Assembly (NCBI RefSeq): GCF_004519295.1
Contig: NZ_SOZH01000004.1
Coordinates: 372,001 to 436,000, forward strand
DNA length: 64,000 nucleotides
Direction of reading: 5' to 3'
DNA from: Cellulosimicrobium funkei
Lineage (GTDB): Bacteria; Actinomycetota; Actinomycetes; Actinomycetales; Cellulomonadaceae
The translations under genes were made by a program, and so were the position numbers. Below, piece after piece: positions 46,732-55,546 of this stretch (its first letter is position 1; each line of letters begins with the position of its first letter). Below the pieces are notes generated by a model, which saw only the letters and a list, made by a program, of their open reading frames with translations, was not told where the DNA came from and searched no databases.

Positions 46732-47529
46732 ATGAGCCCACGACCGCCCGAGCGTCCGGTCGTGCCCGTACCCGGTGCGTCGCCGCACCCGACACCGCGG
46801 GTCGTGGTGAACGCCCAGCGCTGGGAGGACCTGACGTTCCTGCACTGGCCCGTCGACCCGGCCGTCGTGCAGGGCTGGCTCCCGCCCGGCCTCACCGTGC
46901 AGCAGGCGGGTGGGACGACGTGGCTCGGGGTGGTCCCGTTCCGCATGGCGGGCGTCCGGGTCCCGCCGCTGCCGCCGCTGGGCGCGTGGTCGACGTTCCC
47001 CGAGCTCAACGTCCGCGTGTACGTGCGCGACCGTGCGGGCGCCGAGGGCGTGTGGTTCCTCGGCCTGTGGGCGACGTCGCGCGCGTTCGTCGCCGCGACG
47101 CGCGCGGCCGGCGTCCCGTACCACCCGACCCGCGCGGCGGTGCACGCGCGCGGCGACCGGGCCGGGGCACCGTCCGCGGTGCGCTACCGGTTCCGGTCCG
47201 ACGGCCGCGGGCCCCTGCGCGTGCCGCACGAGCACCCGGGGCTGCGCGACCTCTCCCTGCACGCCGAGGTGCGCGCGCACGAGGAGGTGGACGCGTCGTC
47301 GGGCCTCGTGCGGTGGCTCACGGCACGGTGGTCCGCGTACGGCGCGCGGGCCGGGCGGCTGTGGCGGTTCCCCGTCGTGCACGAGCCGTGGACCCTGCGA
47401 CGCGGAACCCTCGACGTCCTCGACACCGACCTGCTCGACCGCCTCGGGCTGCCCCCCGCGGACCCGCCGCTCGTGCACGTCGCCGCGCCGGTGCACGCCC
47501 GGTTCGCGGTCCCGCGGCCGGTGGGCTGA
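46732..47529 (+). CDS. DUF2071 (YqjF-like) protein
   Basis: 265 residues from the ATG at 46732. The family signature is clear: QRWEDLTFLHWPVDPAVVQGWLPPGLTV at about residues 23-50, then WLGVVPFRMAGVRVPPLPPL and FPELNVRVYVRDRAGAEGVWFLGLWA. The fold is related to acetoacetate decarboxylase-like beta barrels, but the biochemical function of YqjF proteins is unknown. No signal peptide. It is convergent with the response-regulator gene, whose stop is two bases away. Confidence 0.88.
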   Translation: MSPRPPERPVVPVPGASPHPTPRVVVNAQRWEDLTFLHWPVDPAVVQGWLPPGLTVQQAGGTTWLGVVPFRMAGVRVPPLPPLGAWSTFPELNVRVYVRDRAGAEGVWFLGLWATSRAFVAATRAAGVPYHPTRAAVHARGDRAGAPSAVRYRFRSDGRGPLRVPHEHPGLRDLSLHAEVRAHEEVDASSGLVRWLTARWSAYGARAGRLWRFPVVHEPWTLRRGTLDVLDTDLLDRLGLPPADPPLVHVAAPVHARFAVPRPVG

Positions 47530-47531
47530 GG

Positions 47532-48191
47532 TCAGGCGGCCGGGTCGACGATCCCGTGCCGGAACGCCCAGACGACGAGCTGCACGCGGTCGCGCGCGCC
47601 CGTCTTCGTCATGGCCCGGCTCAGGTGCGACTTCACGGTGCTCGGCTCGAGGAACAGCGCCGTCGCGATCTCCGCGTTCGACGACCCCCGGCACAGCAGC
47701 GTCACGATGTCGAGCTCGCGCGGCGTGAGGAGCGCGGCCGCGTCGTCGTCCCGCGACACCGGGGCACGACGCCGCGCGAACTCGCCGAGCACGCGGCGCG
47801 TGAGCGACTGGTCCACGAGGCCGTCGCCCGACGCGACGCGGCGGACGGCGTCCACGAGCACCTCCGGCTCCGCGTCCTTGAGCAGGAACCCGCTCGCCCC
47901 GGCCTCCAGCGCCCCGAACACGTAGTCGTCGAGGTCGAACGTGCTCACCACGAGGACGGGCACCGGGTCCGTGACGTCGGGCCCGGCGAGCGCGCGCGTC
48001 GCCGTGATGCCGTCGCCGCCGGGCATGCGCACGTCCATGCACACGACGTCGGGGCGCTCGCGGCGCGCGACCCGCACGGCGTCCGCGCCGTTCGACGCCT
48101 CGCCGACGACCTCCAGGCCCTCGCTCTCGAGGATGACGGTGAAACCGGCGCGGACGACGGCCTGGTCGTCCACCAGCACGACGCGTGTCAC
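47532..48191 (-). CDS. NarL/LuxR-type response regulator
   Basis: 219 residues from the GTG at 48191, overlapping the kinase stop by four bases. The receiver domain has the acidic pair DD at 8-9, the phospho-accepting Asp53 in VCMDVRMPGGDG, Thr/Ser near 84 and Lys in GFLLKDAEP. A LuxR-type helix-turn-helix (LTPRELDIVTLLCRGSSNAEIATALFLEPSTVKSHLSRAMTK) covers about residues 152-195. It is the output of the adjacent DesK-like kinase and probably controls the linked ABC exporter genes. Confidence 0.95.
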   Translation of the reverse strand: MTRVVLVDDQAVVRAGFTVILESEGLEVVGEASNGADAVRVARRERPDVVCMDVRMPGGDGITATRALAGPDVTDPVPVLVVSTFDLDDYVFGALEAGASGFLLKDAEPEVLVDAVRRVASGDGLVDQSLTRRVLGEFARRRAPVSRDDDAAALLTPRELDIVTLLCRGSSNAEIATALFLEPSTVKSHLSRAMTKTGARDRVQLVVWAFRHGIVDPAA

Positions 48192-49492
48192 GAGGCCTCC
48201 TGGGCGGGGGTGCGGGGGTCGCGCGCGGGCGCGCGGGGGACGGTCAGCCGGACGAGCCACGCGCCGTCGGGCGTGCGCCGCGCGTCGAGCGTGCCGCCGA
48301 GCACGGCCGCGCGCTCGCGCATCCCGACGAGGCCGTGGCCCGGTCGCGCGTCCTGCGGGGGAGCGACGCGACCGGCGGGGTTGCGCACGGTGACGACGAC
48401 GGCCGCCGGGCTCCACGCGAGCCGCACCGCGACCGGTCGCCCGGGTGCGTGCCGCCGCGCGTTGGCGAGCGCCTCCTGCAGCACGCGGTAGACGGCGATC
48501 TGCGCGGTGGGCGCGGGCTCCCAGGGCTCGCCCTCGGTCTCGACGGTGACCGTCGTGCCCGCCGCGCGCGCCGTCTCGAGGAGCGCGGGGAGGTCGGCGA
48601 GCGTCGGCTGCGGGGCCTCGCGCTCGTCGCCCTCGTCGTCGCGCCCGCGCAGGATGCCGACCACGAGGCGCAGGTCGTCGAGGGTCTCGCGGCCCTGCGA
48701 CCGGATCCAGCGCACCGACTCCTTGGCGCGCTCCGGGTCGGCGTCGACGAGCCGTTCCGCCGCGGACGCCTGCACGACGATGCCCGAGAGGTGGTGGGCC
48801 GCGACGTCGTGCAGCTCGCGCGCCATGCGGGCACGCTCCTCGAGCACCGCCTGCGCGGCGAGCGCCTCGCGCTCGCGCTCGGCGCGCACCACGCGGTCGC
48901 GCAGCTCGGCGACGAGCTCGCGCCGCGTCGCGACGTACGAGCCGACGAGCGCCGCGCCCACGAACGTGAGGACTGCCGAGAGCAGCGAGCCCCCCACCTG
49001 GAGCGCGTGCTGCGCGGGCCCGGCCCCGGCGGGGACACCGAACCCGCCGAGCGCGAAGACGAGCAGGACCTGCGCGAGCGCCGCGAGCGCCGGCGCCCCG
49101 AGGCGCGCGCGGCGGGGCGCGTAGGCCCCGGCGGAGTAGGCGGCGACGAGCGTCGCCGGGGCCTGGAACCCGACGTACGGCGGCAGGAGGGCGGTGATCG
49201 CCACCTGCGCGACGACGGTCAGCGCGAGGCAGACCAGCGGCGCCCGACGGCGGAGCACGAGCGCCGCGGCCTGGCCGACGACGAGCGCGAGCACGGTCGC
49301 GCGCACGCCCGGACTGATCAGGCTCTCCCCCGGCGCGCCGAACGTGGCCCCGACCTCCGTCGCGAGGACGCGCTCGATGCCGAGGAACAGCACGACGGTC
49401 GCGAGGGCGACCACACCGGCCAGCACGGCGTCGCGGCCGGTGTCGGTGCGGACGCCGACCCGGTCGAGCGCGCGGCGCAGGGTCTCGGTCAC
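48188..49492 (-). CDS. DesK/NarX-like sensor histidine kinase (HisKA_3)
   Basis: 434 residues from the GTG at 49492. About six membrane helices occupy the first 200 residues with very short loops, so it senses membrane or drug stress rather than a large extracellular ligand. The HisKA_3 motif RARMARELHDVAAHHLSGIVVQ places the phosphorylated His near residue 228. An HATPase_c domain follows, with LQEALANARRHAPG (N box) and GHGLVGMRERAAVLGG (G box). It forms a two-component pair with the overlapping response-regulator gene. The ABC exporter genes lie immediately upstream on the same strand. Confidence 0.94.
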   Translation of the reverse strand: MTETLRRALDRVGVRTDTGRDAVLAGVVALATVVLFLGIERVLATEVGATFGAPGESLISPGVRATVLALVVGQAAALVLRRRAPLVCLALTVVAQVAITALLPPYVGFQAPATLVAAYSAGAYAPRRARLGAPALAALAQVLLVFALGGFGVPAGAGPAQHALQVGGSLLSAVLTFVGAALVGSYVATRRELVAELRDRVVRAEREREALAAQAVLEERARMARELHDVAAHHLSGIVVQASAAERLVDADPERAKESVRWIRSQGRETLDDLRLVVGILRGRDDEGDEREAPQPTLADLPALLETARAAGTTVTVETEGEPWEPAPTAQIAVYRVLQEALANARRHAPGRPVAVRLAWSPAAVVVTVRNPAGRVAPPQDARPGHGLVGMRERAAVLGGTLDARRTPDGAWLVRLTVPRAPARDPRTPAQEAS

Positions 49493-49637
49493 GGTCCTCC
49501 TCCAACGGGCGACGGGTGCGGGGACGGGGTGCGCCGTCGGGCCCGCCCACCCTACGGGGCGGGCGGGCCGACGGCGCCGTGCGGCTCCCGGCCTGTGGAC
49601 GACCGGGTCGTCGCGTCGGGAGCCGGACGGGCTGTGG

Positions 49638-50531
49638 TCAGACGAGGTCGCGCCGGCGCAGGCTCACGGCGCCCCCGCCGAGCAGGACCGCGGCCCAGGC
49701 CGCGAGCCCGGTGAGGGCGGCGAGCGCGCCGAGCGAGGCCGCGCCGCCGAGGAGCGTCGCGGCGGACCCGCCGGTCGACGCGAGCGCGCCCAGCCCGAGC
49801 GGGAGCCACTCGGCCGCGGCCGAGTCGCCGCCGGACAGGAGCGTCACCGCGCCGCGGACGATCGGCTCGGCGAGCGCGAGCGCGGCGACCGTGACGACGC
49901 CCGCGACCTGGCCGCGCACGAGGGTGCCGATGCCGAGCCCGAGCCACGCGAGCAGGACGAGCACCGCGAGCCCGCGGGCCCAGACGCCGAGGACGTCGCC
50001 CGGGCCGAGCGCGAGGCCCGCGCCCGGCGTCGTGACGATCGCGACGAGCAGGCCCAGGGCGCCCAGGAGGGCGAGGACGACGCCCACGCCGAGCGCGACG
50101 GTCGCGGTCGCGCCCGCCTTCGCGCCGAGGATGCGCAGCCGCGACGGCTGGACGAGCGCCGTGGGCACGATGCCGCCCGTGCGGAAGTCGGTCGTCACGG
50201 CGAGCACGCCGAGCAGGAGCATGCACACGGTCGCGACGCCGACGGAGCCGGAGCCGCCGAGGCCGGTGCCGAGGAGGTCGAGCATCGAGCGCTGGAACGC
50301 GGGCTGCGAGACGTCGGCGAGCGCGCCGAGGTCCGGCGCGAGCTCGGCCACCATCTCGGGCGGGGCCTGGAGCCCGACGGTCGTGCCGCCGCCGACCGCG
50401 TCGGCGCTGCGCAGGATCGTGGGGAGGAGCAGGGTGAAGGCCTGGACGACGAGCATCCCGGCGACGGCGACGGCCGCGACGACCCACGTCGCGCGGGTCG
50501 TGCGGAGCTTGAGCATCTCGGCGCGGTACAT
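49638..50531 (-). CDS. ABC-2-type exporter permease
   Basis: 297 residues from the ATG at 50531, which shares one base with the stop of the ATPase gene. Six membrane helices, the first just after a short basic N-terminus (MYRAEMLKLRTTRATW). TTDFRTGGIVPTALVQPSR between helices 2 and 3 is typical of actinobacterial ABC-2 permeases with the NatB/DUF-type fold. It pairs with the upstream ATPase in a drug- or lantibiotic-type exporter. The two-component genes follow 145 bases downstream. Confidence 0.9.
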   Translation of the reverse strand: MYRAEMLKLRTTRATWVVAAVAVAGMLVVQAFTLLLPTILRSADAVGGGTTVGLQAPPEMVAELAPDLGALADVSQPAFQRSMLDLLGTGLGGSGSVGVATVCMLLLGVLAVTTDFRTGGIVPTALVQPSRLRILGAKAGATATVALGVGVVLALLGALGLLVAIVTTPGAGLALGPGDVLGVWARGLAVLVLLAWLGLGIGTLVRGQVAGVVTVAALALAEPIVRGAVTLLSGGDSAAAEWLPLGLGALASTGGSAATLLGGAASLGALAALTGLAAWAAVLLGGGAVSLRRRDLV

Positions 50532-51244
50532 CAGCGCACCCCTTCGGTCGTGGCGGTCAGGTCGAGGTAGAAGTCCTCGAGGGACTCCCCGTGCAGCAGC
50601 TCGTCGAGCGGCCCCTCCGCGACGACGCGTCCCTGCCCGACGACGACGAGGTCGTCCGCGACCTGCCGCACCTCGGACAGCACGTGGCTCGCGAGGAGCA
50701 CGGTGCCGCCGTCGTCGGCGAACGCGCGGACGAGGTCGCGCAGCCAGCGCATCCCGGCGGGGTCGAGACCGTTGGCGGGCTCGTCGAGGACGAGGACCTC
50801 CGGGTCGCCGAGCAGCGCGGCCGCGATCCCGACGCGCTGCCGCATCCCCAGCGAGTACGTCCGGACACGGCGGTCTGCGGCGGGGGTCATGCCGACGAGC
50901 GCGAGCACCTCGTCGACGCGACGCGCCGGGATCCGGCCGGCGGACGCGAGCACGCGCAGGTGGTCGCGGCCCGTGCGTCCCGGGTGCAGGCCGCCCGCGT
51001 CGAGCAGCGCGCCGACGGTGCGGGCCGGGTGCGCCAGGTCCGCGAACGTGCGGCCGTCGAACGTCGCGGTGCCCGCGGTCGGGGCCGCGAGCCCGAGCAG
51101 GACGTGGAGCGTGGTCGTCTTGCCGGCGCCGTTCGGGCCGAGCAGCCCGACGACGCGGCCCGGCGCGGCGGTGAACGTCACGTCGTGCACGGCGTCGAAC
51201 GCCCCGTACGCCTTGCGCAGCCCGGAGACGTGGATGGTGGTCAT
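50531..51244 (-). CDS. ABC exporter ATPase (CcmA/BcrA-like)
   Basis: 237 residues from the ATG at 51244. Walker A GPNGAGKTTT at about residues 37-46, signature YSLGMRQRVGIAAALLG, Walker B VLVLDEPANGLDP and switch LLASHVLSE. A single nucleotide-binding domain, as in daunorubicin- or bacitracin-type exporters. It heads a minus-strand run ATPase-permease-kinase-regulator that probably forms a sensed resistance or envelope-stress module. The 292 bases upstream, to the divergent peptidoglycan-binding protein, show no other gene. Confidence 0.94.
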   Translation of the reverse strand: MTTIHVSGLRKAYGAFDAVHDVTFTAAPGRVVGLLGPNGAGKTTTLHVLLGLAAPTAGTATFDGRTFADLAHPARTVGALLDAGGLHPGRTGRDHLRVLASAGRIPARRVDEVLALVGMTPAADRRVRTYSLGMRQRVGIAAALLGDPEVLVLDEPANGLDPAGMRWLRDLVRAFADDGGTVLLASHVLSEVRQVADDLVVVGQGRVVAEGPLDELLHGESLEDFYLDLTATTEGVR

Positions 51245-51536
51245 GCCGGTCCCTCCCTCGTGCGTCCCGCACGGGCCTCCCGTGCGGTGCCCCACCAGGC
51301 TGTCGCGCGGGCCCCCGCCGGGTCTTGCGGCGCAGGGCGGAACCTGCGTTGCGACCTCCGTCGGAGGCGTGGCGCCGCACCGCTGGACCGGGGGAGCCCT
51401 GGTGGGCATCGCCGCAGGTGAGGGCGTCGGGCGTGACACACGAGCCGGGATGGGGCAGGGTGGACGTCCACCCGATCGCCCTGGTGGGCAGCGTGTCGCG
51501 CCGTCCGCCCCCACGACAGCCCCGGAAGGAGGCGAC

Positions 51537-52346
51537 GTGCGCCGACGCCACGACCGGTCCGGACCCGCCGAGCGGGACCGCACCGCCCCCCTCCAGCGGC
51601 CCGCGCGCCGCACCGCCACGCCGTGGGTCACGGTTGCCGCCGGCGCCGGGGCGGTGACGCTCGTCGTCGCCGTCGCGGGCATGGTCGGTGCCGCGACGGG
51701 CGGTGGCGAGGCGGTCGTCGTCGGCGGGGTCTCCGCCGAGGGCGGCGCGAACGGCGAGGACGCGGTCCCCGCGGTCACGCCGCGCCCCGACACCCCCCGC
51801 CCCGAGGTGACCCGCATCCCTCCGCCCGACGCGGCGGACGGCACGTCCGACGACGCGCGCCCGGCCCCGTCCCCGCGCCCGTCCGCGAGCGGCCCGGGAG
51901 AGCAGGCCGCGCCCGGCGCGCCCTCGCCCACCACCGAGCCCGCGCCCGCTCCCACCGCGTCCGAGCCGACCCCGGGACCGACCGCGCCCACCCCCACGCC
52001 CTCCCCGACGACCGACCCCGGCACGGCGTCCGTCTCGTGGGTCCAGGAGCGGCTCCGCGTGCACGGTGCCGACGTCGCCGTCACGGGGACGATGGACGAC
52101 GCCACGCGCACCGCGCTGCGGTCGTTCCAGAAGGCGCACGGCCTCACGCCCGACGGCACCGTCACCGCGGCGACCGCCGAAGCCCTGCGGGCCGCGCCGC
52201 CCGACGTCGAGGACCCCACCGGACCTGGCCCGACGCCCCCGGCCGAGCCTGCGCCGACGCCCTCCGCCGACCGGCCGTCGGTCGCGGTGCCCGGGCCGTC
52301 GTCGAGCGCAGACGAGCCCGCCCCGACGCTCGCCCCCGCACCCTGA
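51537..52346 (+). CDS. Membrane-anchored peptidoglycan-binding domain protein
   Basis: 269 residues from the GTG at 51537, chosen because AAGGAGG lies four bases upstream. A basic N-terminus of about 28 residues precedes a membrane helix (about 29-52). About 110 residues of Pro/Thr/Ala/Ser-rich linker lead to a PG_binding_1 domain (VSWVQERLRVHGADVAVTGTMDDATRTALRSFQKAHGL, about residues 165-205), followed by another Pro-rich tail. It likely sits in the membrane and touches the cell wall. No hydrolase domain is attached. Confidence 0.85.
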   Translation: MRRRHDRSGPAERDRTAPLQRPARRTATPWVTVAAGAGAVTLVVAVAGMVGAATGGGEAVVVGGVSAEGGANGEDAVPAVTPRPDTPRPEVTRIPPPDAADGTSDDARPAPSPRPSASGPGEQAAPGAPSPTTEPAPAPTASEPTPGPTAPTPTPSPTTDPGTASVSWVQERLRVHGADVAVTGTMDDATRTALRSFQKAHGLTPDGTVTAATAEALRAAPPDVEDPTGPGPTPPAEPAPTPSADRPSVAVPGPSSSADEPAPTLAPAP

Positions 52347-52434
52347 ACCTCCTCCGCCCGGGCGCGGGCACCCCGCCGGGCCGCACCGCGGTCGGTAGGG
52401 TGTGCCCTCGTCGGACGACGGACGGAGCAGTGCC

Positions 52435-53106
52435 ATGACGAGCGCGGCCATCGGCGCCGGGCAGGACCCCACGGGCTCCCGCCGCGCCGCGGCGCCCGAC
52501 CCCGCCCGCGGGTACGCGAAGGGACGCGCCAAGCGTGAGGAGATCCTCCAGGCGGCCGTCGTGCTCTTCGGCGAGGTCGGCTTCCACGCCGCGTCGCTGC
52601 GCGAGCTCGCGTCCCGCGTCGGCATGTCCCACCCCGGGCTGCTCCACCACTTCCCGACGAAGGCGGCGCTCCTCGAGGCGGTGCTCGACCACCGGGAGAC
52701 CGTCGACCGCGCCGACCTCGAGGAGGACCTCGCGCGCGGGACCGACTTCTTCGACGCGCTCGTGCGGCTCGTCGAGCGCAACGCCCTGCGCAGGCCCATC
52801 GTCGAGCTGTTCACGGCGCTCGCGGCCGAGGCGACGTCGCCCGACCACCCGGCGCACGCGTACTTCGTCGAGCGCTACGAGTCCACCGTCGCGCGCATCG
52901 GCGAGCAGCTGTCCCGGCGCGCCCGGTCGGGCGGCCTGCGCGACGGCGTCGAGCCGGAGGTCGCGGCCCGCCAGCTCGTCGCGCTCATGGACGGTCTGCA
53001 GGTCCAGTGGCTGCTGTCCCTCGACCGCCCGCGGCCCGAGCGCGTCGACATGGCCGCGGACCTGCGCGCGTACCTGCGCCTCGTGCTGTCCGACGCCGAA
53101 CGCTGA
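52435..53106 (+). CDS. TetR-family transcriptional regulator
   Basis: 223 residues from the ATG at 52435; TAGGGT at 52396-52401 is the probable -10, giving a 27-base leader with GGAG. The TetR helix-turn-helix spans about residues 33-80 (EILQAAVVLFGEVGFHAASLRELASRVGMSHPGLLHHFPTKAALL). The C-terminal ligand domain has a conserved-looking RPIVELFTALAAEATSPDHPAHAYF. No obvious target gene is next to it; the flanking genes are a cell-wall-binding protein and a convergent membrane protein. Confidence 0.93.
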   Translation: MTSAAIGAGQDPTGSRRAAAPDPARGYAKGRAKREEILQAAVVLFGEVGFHAASLRELASRVGMSHPGLLHHFPTKAALLEAVLDHRETVDRADLEEDLARGTDFFDALVRLVERNALRRPIVELFTALAAEATSPDHPAHAYFVERYESTVARIGEQLSRRARSGGLRDGVEPEVAARQLVALMDGLQVQWLLSLDRPRPERVDMAADLRAYLRLVLSDAER

Positions 53107-53127
53107 CGGCGCGGTCCGCCCGGGACG

Positions 53128-53964
53128 TCAACCGATCAGGTCCGCCGGGAGCGGGGCCTCGCTGCTCGCCAGGCACAGCCCGGTGCGGTCGCCGCCGCGC
53201 CACGACGCCTCGGTCGGTGCCCACACCACGAGCCGCACGTCCTCCGGGGCATCCGGACCGAGGGTCTCGGGCGTGCACACGCGCGCCACGCGGCGGTCCA
53301 CGGCGTCCTGGCCGGGCCAGACCTCGTCCGCGCCCATGTCGGTGCGCCCGACGACCTGCGCACGGTGCTCGTCGGCGCACGGGACGGCGCGCACGCGCGA
53401 CACCTCGCCGTCGGGCGGGAGCTCGTCGAGGCACGTCCCCAGCACGAGCTGCACCGCGCTCACCGTGCGGGGTGCGTCCACGTCGCCCGCGAGCGGCGTG
53501 CGCGCCTGCTCGCCCTGCCACCAGGCGATCCCGCCCACCACCCATCCGAGCGTCGCGACGGCGCCGAGCACCATCCCGGTCACGGCCAGGCCGCGTCCGC
53601 GGGTGCCGCGGGAGCGGACGCGCGACAGGGCCGCGGCGCCGAGGCCGACCCCGACCGGCCCGAGCACCACGCCCGCGGGCACGCTCGCGACGGCGAGCGG
53701 CTCGACGCCGGGCGTTGCGGGCTGCCACCCGGGCGCGTAGTACGTCTCGGGGGCGAAGCCGGGCCGGTCCCCGGGCCCGGGCGGCGGCACGGGTGCCGTC
53801 GCACCGGAGGGGCCGTGCGGCGTCGGGCCGGGCCGGGGCGCGCCGGCTTCCGCGGCGCGAGGCTCCGCGGCCCCGGGCGCTCCCGAGGGGGGCGGGACGG
53901 GCAGGCGTCCCGAGGGCCCGGACGCGGCGTCGCCGGGCGGGGCGAAGAGGTCGTCGTCGCTCAC
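53128..53964 (-). CDS. DUF4190-type membrane protein with extracellular cysteine domain
   Basis: 278 residues from the GTG at 53964, overlapping the stop of the upstream gene by four bases. A cytoplasmic Pro/Gly/Ala-rich stretch of about 90 residues leads to two membrane helices of the DUF4190 kind with the characteristic intervening RGTRGRGLAVTGMVLG. The C-terminal domain of about 125 residues lies outside, contains four cysteines (GTCLDE, VPCADEH, RVCTPE, GLCLASS) and resembles the septum-formation domain of actinobacterial membrane proteins. Function unknown. Confidence 0.8.
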   Translation of the reverse strand: MSDDDLFAPPGDAASGPSGRLPVPPPSGAPGAAEPRAAEAGAPRPGPTPHGPSGATAPVPPPGPGDRPGFAPETYYAPGWQPATPGVEPLAVASVPAGVVLGPVGVGLGAAALSRVRSRGTRGRGLAVTGMVLGAVATLGWVVGGIAWWQGEQARTPLAGDVDAPRTVSAVQLVLGTCLDELPPDGEVSRVRAVPCADEHRAQVVGRTDMGADEVWPGQDAVDRRVARVCTPETLGPDAPEDVRLVVWAPTEASWRGGDRTGLCLASSEAPLPADLIG

Positions 53965-54611
53965 GGTGCCGAGTCCCCGAGCGTGCCGGCGAGGACCACG
54001 AGCATCGCGAACGCCGTGCCGACCGCGCCGACGACGATCCCGGTCACCGCGAAACCGCGCCCGCGCGTGCCGTCGCGCATGACCTGGTTGAGCGCCACGA
54101 TGCCCAGCACGAGGCCGACGAGGCCGGGGAAGCCCGCGCAGAGCACGAGGCTCGCGATCGACACGATCATGGACGCGAGCGCGAGCCCGTTGGTCCGCGG
54201 CGGGGGCGCGTAGGGCGCGCCGTACGGCGGCGGGTAGCCCCCGTAGCCCGGTGTCGGGTACGCCGCGGGTCCGGGCGGCGCCGCGTACCCGGGCGTCCCG
54301 CCGTACGACGGCGTCGCCCCAGGGGCGTAGGGGGAGCCGGGGCCGTAGGGGGACCCGGCGGGCGCGGCCGGCGCGCCGTACGGGGCGCCGGCGCCCGACG
54401 TGCTCCCGTACCCGCTCCCGCCGCCCGGCGTGCTCCCGTACCCGCCCCCGGCGCCCGACGGAGCGACGAACCCGCCGTCGTCCGGCGCGGCGGGGGCGTC
54501 CTCGGTGGGCGGGTGGTACGGCGTGAGCGGCGGCTGGTGCGGACGCCGCGGGGCGTACGGGTCGGCGGGCTCGTCGGGGGACCCGTACGGAGGGACGGGT
54601 GGCGTCGTCAT
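53961..54611 (-). CDS. DUF4190-type membrane protein with Tyr/Gly/Pro-rich N-terminus
   Basis: 216 residues from the ATG at 54611, supported by a TACGGT -10 box (54618-54623, minus strand) six bases upstream, as for a leaderless mRNA. The first 135 residues are low complexity with PYG/GYG repeats. Two membrane helices with RGRGFAVTGIVVGAVG in between form the DUF4190 unit. It is coupled to the larger relative downstream; the pair probably acts together in the membrane. Confidence 0.82.
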   Translation of the reverse strand: MTTPPVPPYGSPDEPADPYAPRRPHQPPLTPYHPPTEDAPAAPDDGGFVAPSGAGGGYGSTPGGGSGYGSTSGAGAPYGAPAAPAGSPYGPGSPYAPGATPSYGGTPGYAAPPGPAAYPTPGYGGYPPPYGAPYAPPPRTNGLALASMIVSIASLVLCAGFPGLVGLVLGIVALNQVMRDGTRGRGFAVTGIVVGAVGTAFAMLVVLAGTLGDSAP

Positions 54612-54701
54612 GGACACACCGTAGCGAGGAGACGCGCCCTGCCCGGCCCAAACCCGCGGCTCGGACCCGCGGCCCGAGCCCGACGGCGGACGCCCCGGAG
54701 G

Positions 54702-55487
54702 TCAGCCCGCCAGGTCGACGACGACCGGCACGTGGTCCGACGCGCCCTTGCCCTTGCGCTCGTCGCGGTCGATCGTCACGCCCGTGACGCGCGCGCGGGC
54801 GGCGGGCGACAGGTACGCGAAGTCGATGCGCATGCCCTCGTTCCGCGGGAACCGCAGCCGCTGGTAGTCCCAGTAGGTGTAGGTGCGCTCGGCGGGGATC
54901 GCCTCGCGCGTGACCTCGGTGTACCCGGCGGCGCCGAACGCGGCGAAGGCGTCCCGCTCGGCGGGGGTGACGTGCGTCTTCCCGGCGAAGTACGCGACGT
55001 CCCACACGTCGGTGTCGAGCGGCGCGACGTTCCAGTCCCCGACGAGCGCGACCTGCGCCGCCGGGTCGGCGGCGAGCCAGCCCGCGGCCTGCGCGCGCAG
55101 CTCGTCGAGCCAGCGCAGCTTGTAGGCGTAGTGCGGGTCGCCGACCTCGCGCCCGTGCGGCACGTAGAGGCTCCACACGCGCACGCCCCCGCACGTCGCG
55201 CCGAGCGCGCGCGCCTCGACCTTGTCGCCGAACGCGGGCTGCCCGGGGAACGACGTCTCGACGTCGTCGAGGCCCACGCGCGAGACGACGGCGACGCCGT
55301 TCCACTGGTTCACGCCGACGTGCGCGACCTCGTACCCGGCCGCCTCGAACGGCGCGACGGGGAACTGCGCGTCCGTGCACTTGGTCTCCTGGAGCGCGAG
55401 GACGTCGGTCCCCGTCCGCTCGAGGAACGCGACCGCCCGGTCGACGCGGGCACGGACGGAGTTGATGTTCCAGGTCGCGAGGCGCAC
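54702..55487 (-). CDS. xthA: Exodeoxyribonuclease III
   Basis: 261 residues from the GTG at 55487; TACGGT (55495-55500, minus strand) lies seven bases upstream, so leaderless. The endonuclease/exonuclease/phosphatase fold shows TWNINSVRAR, LQETKCTDAQFP with the metal-binding Glu, GDWNVAPLDTDVWD, RIDFAYLS and the terminal SDHVPVVVDL with the catalytic His. This order is diagnostic of XthA. It removes nucleotides 3'-5' and cleaves at abasic sites in base excision repair. Confidence 0.96.
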   Translation of the reverse strand: MRLATWNINSVRARVDRAVAFLERTGTDVLALQETKCTDAQFPVAPFEAAGYEVAHVGVNQWNGVAVVSRVGLDDVETSFPGQPAFGDKVEARALGATCGGVRVWSLYVPHGREVGDPHYAYKLRWLDELRAQAAGWLAADPAAQVALVGDWNVAPLDTDVWDVAYFAGKTHVTPAERDAFAAFGAAGYTEVTREAIPAERTYTYWDYQRLRFPRNEGMRIDFAYLSPAARARVTGVTIDRDERKGKGASDHVPVVVDLAG

Positions 55488-55546
55488 GGGCCCCACCGTA
55501 CGGCGTCGCGGGCGCGACCCGCAGCGACCCGCAGCGGTCCCGCCGG

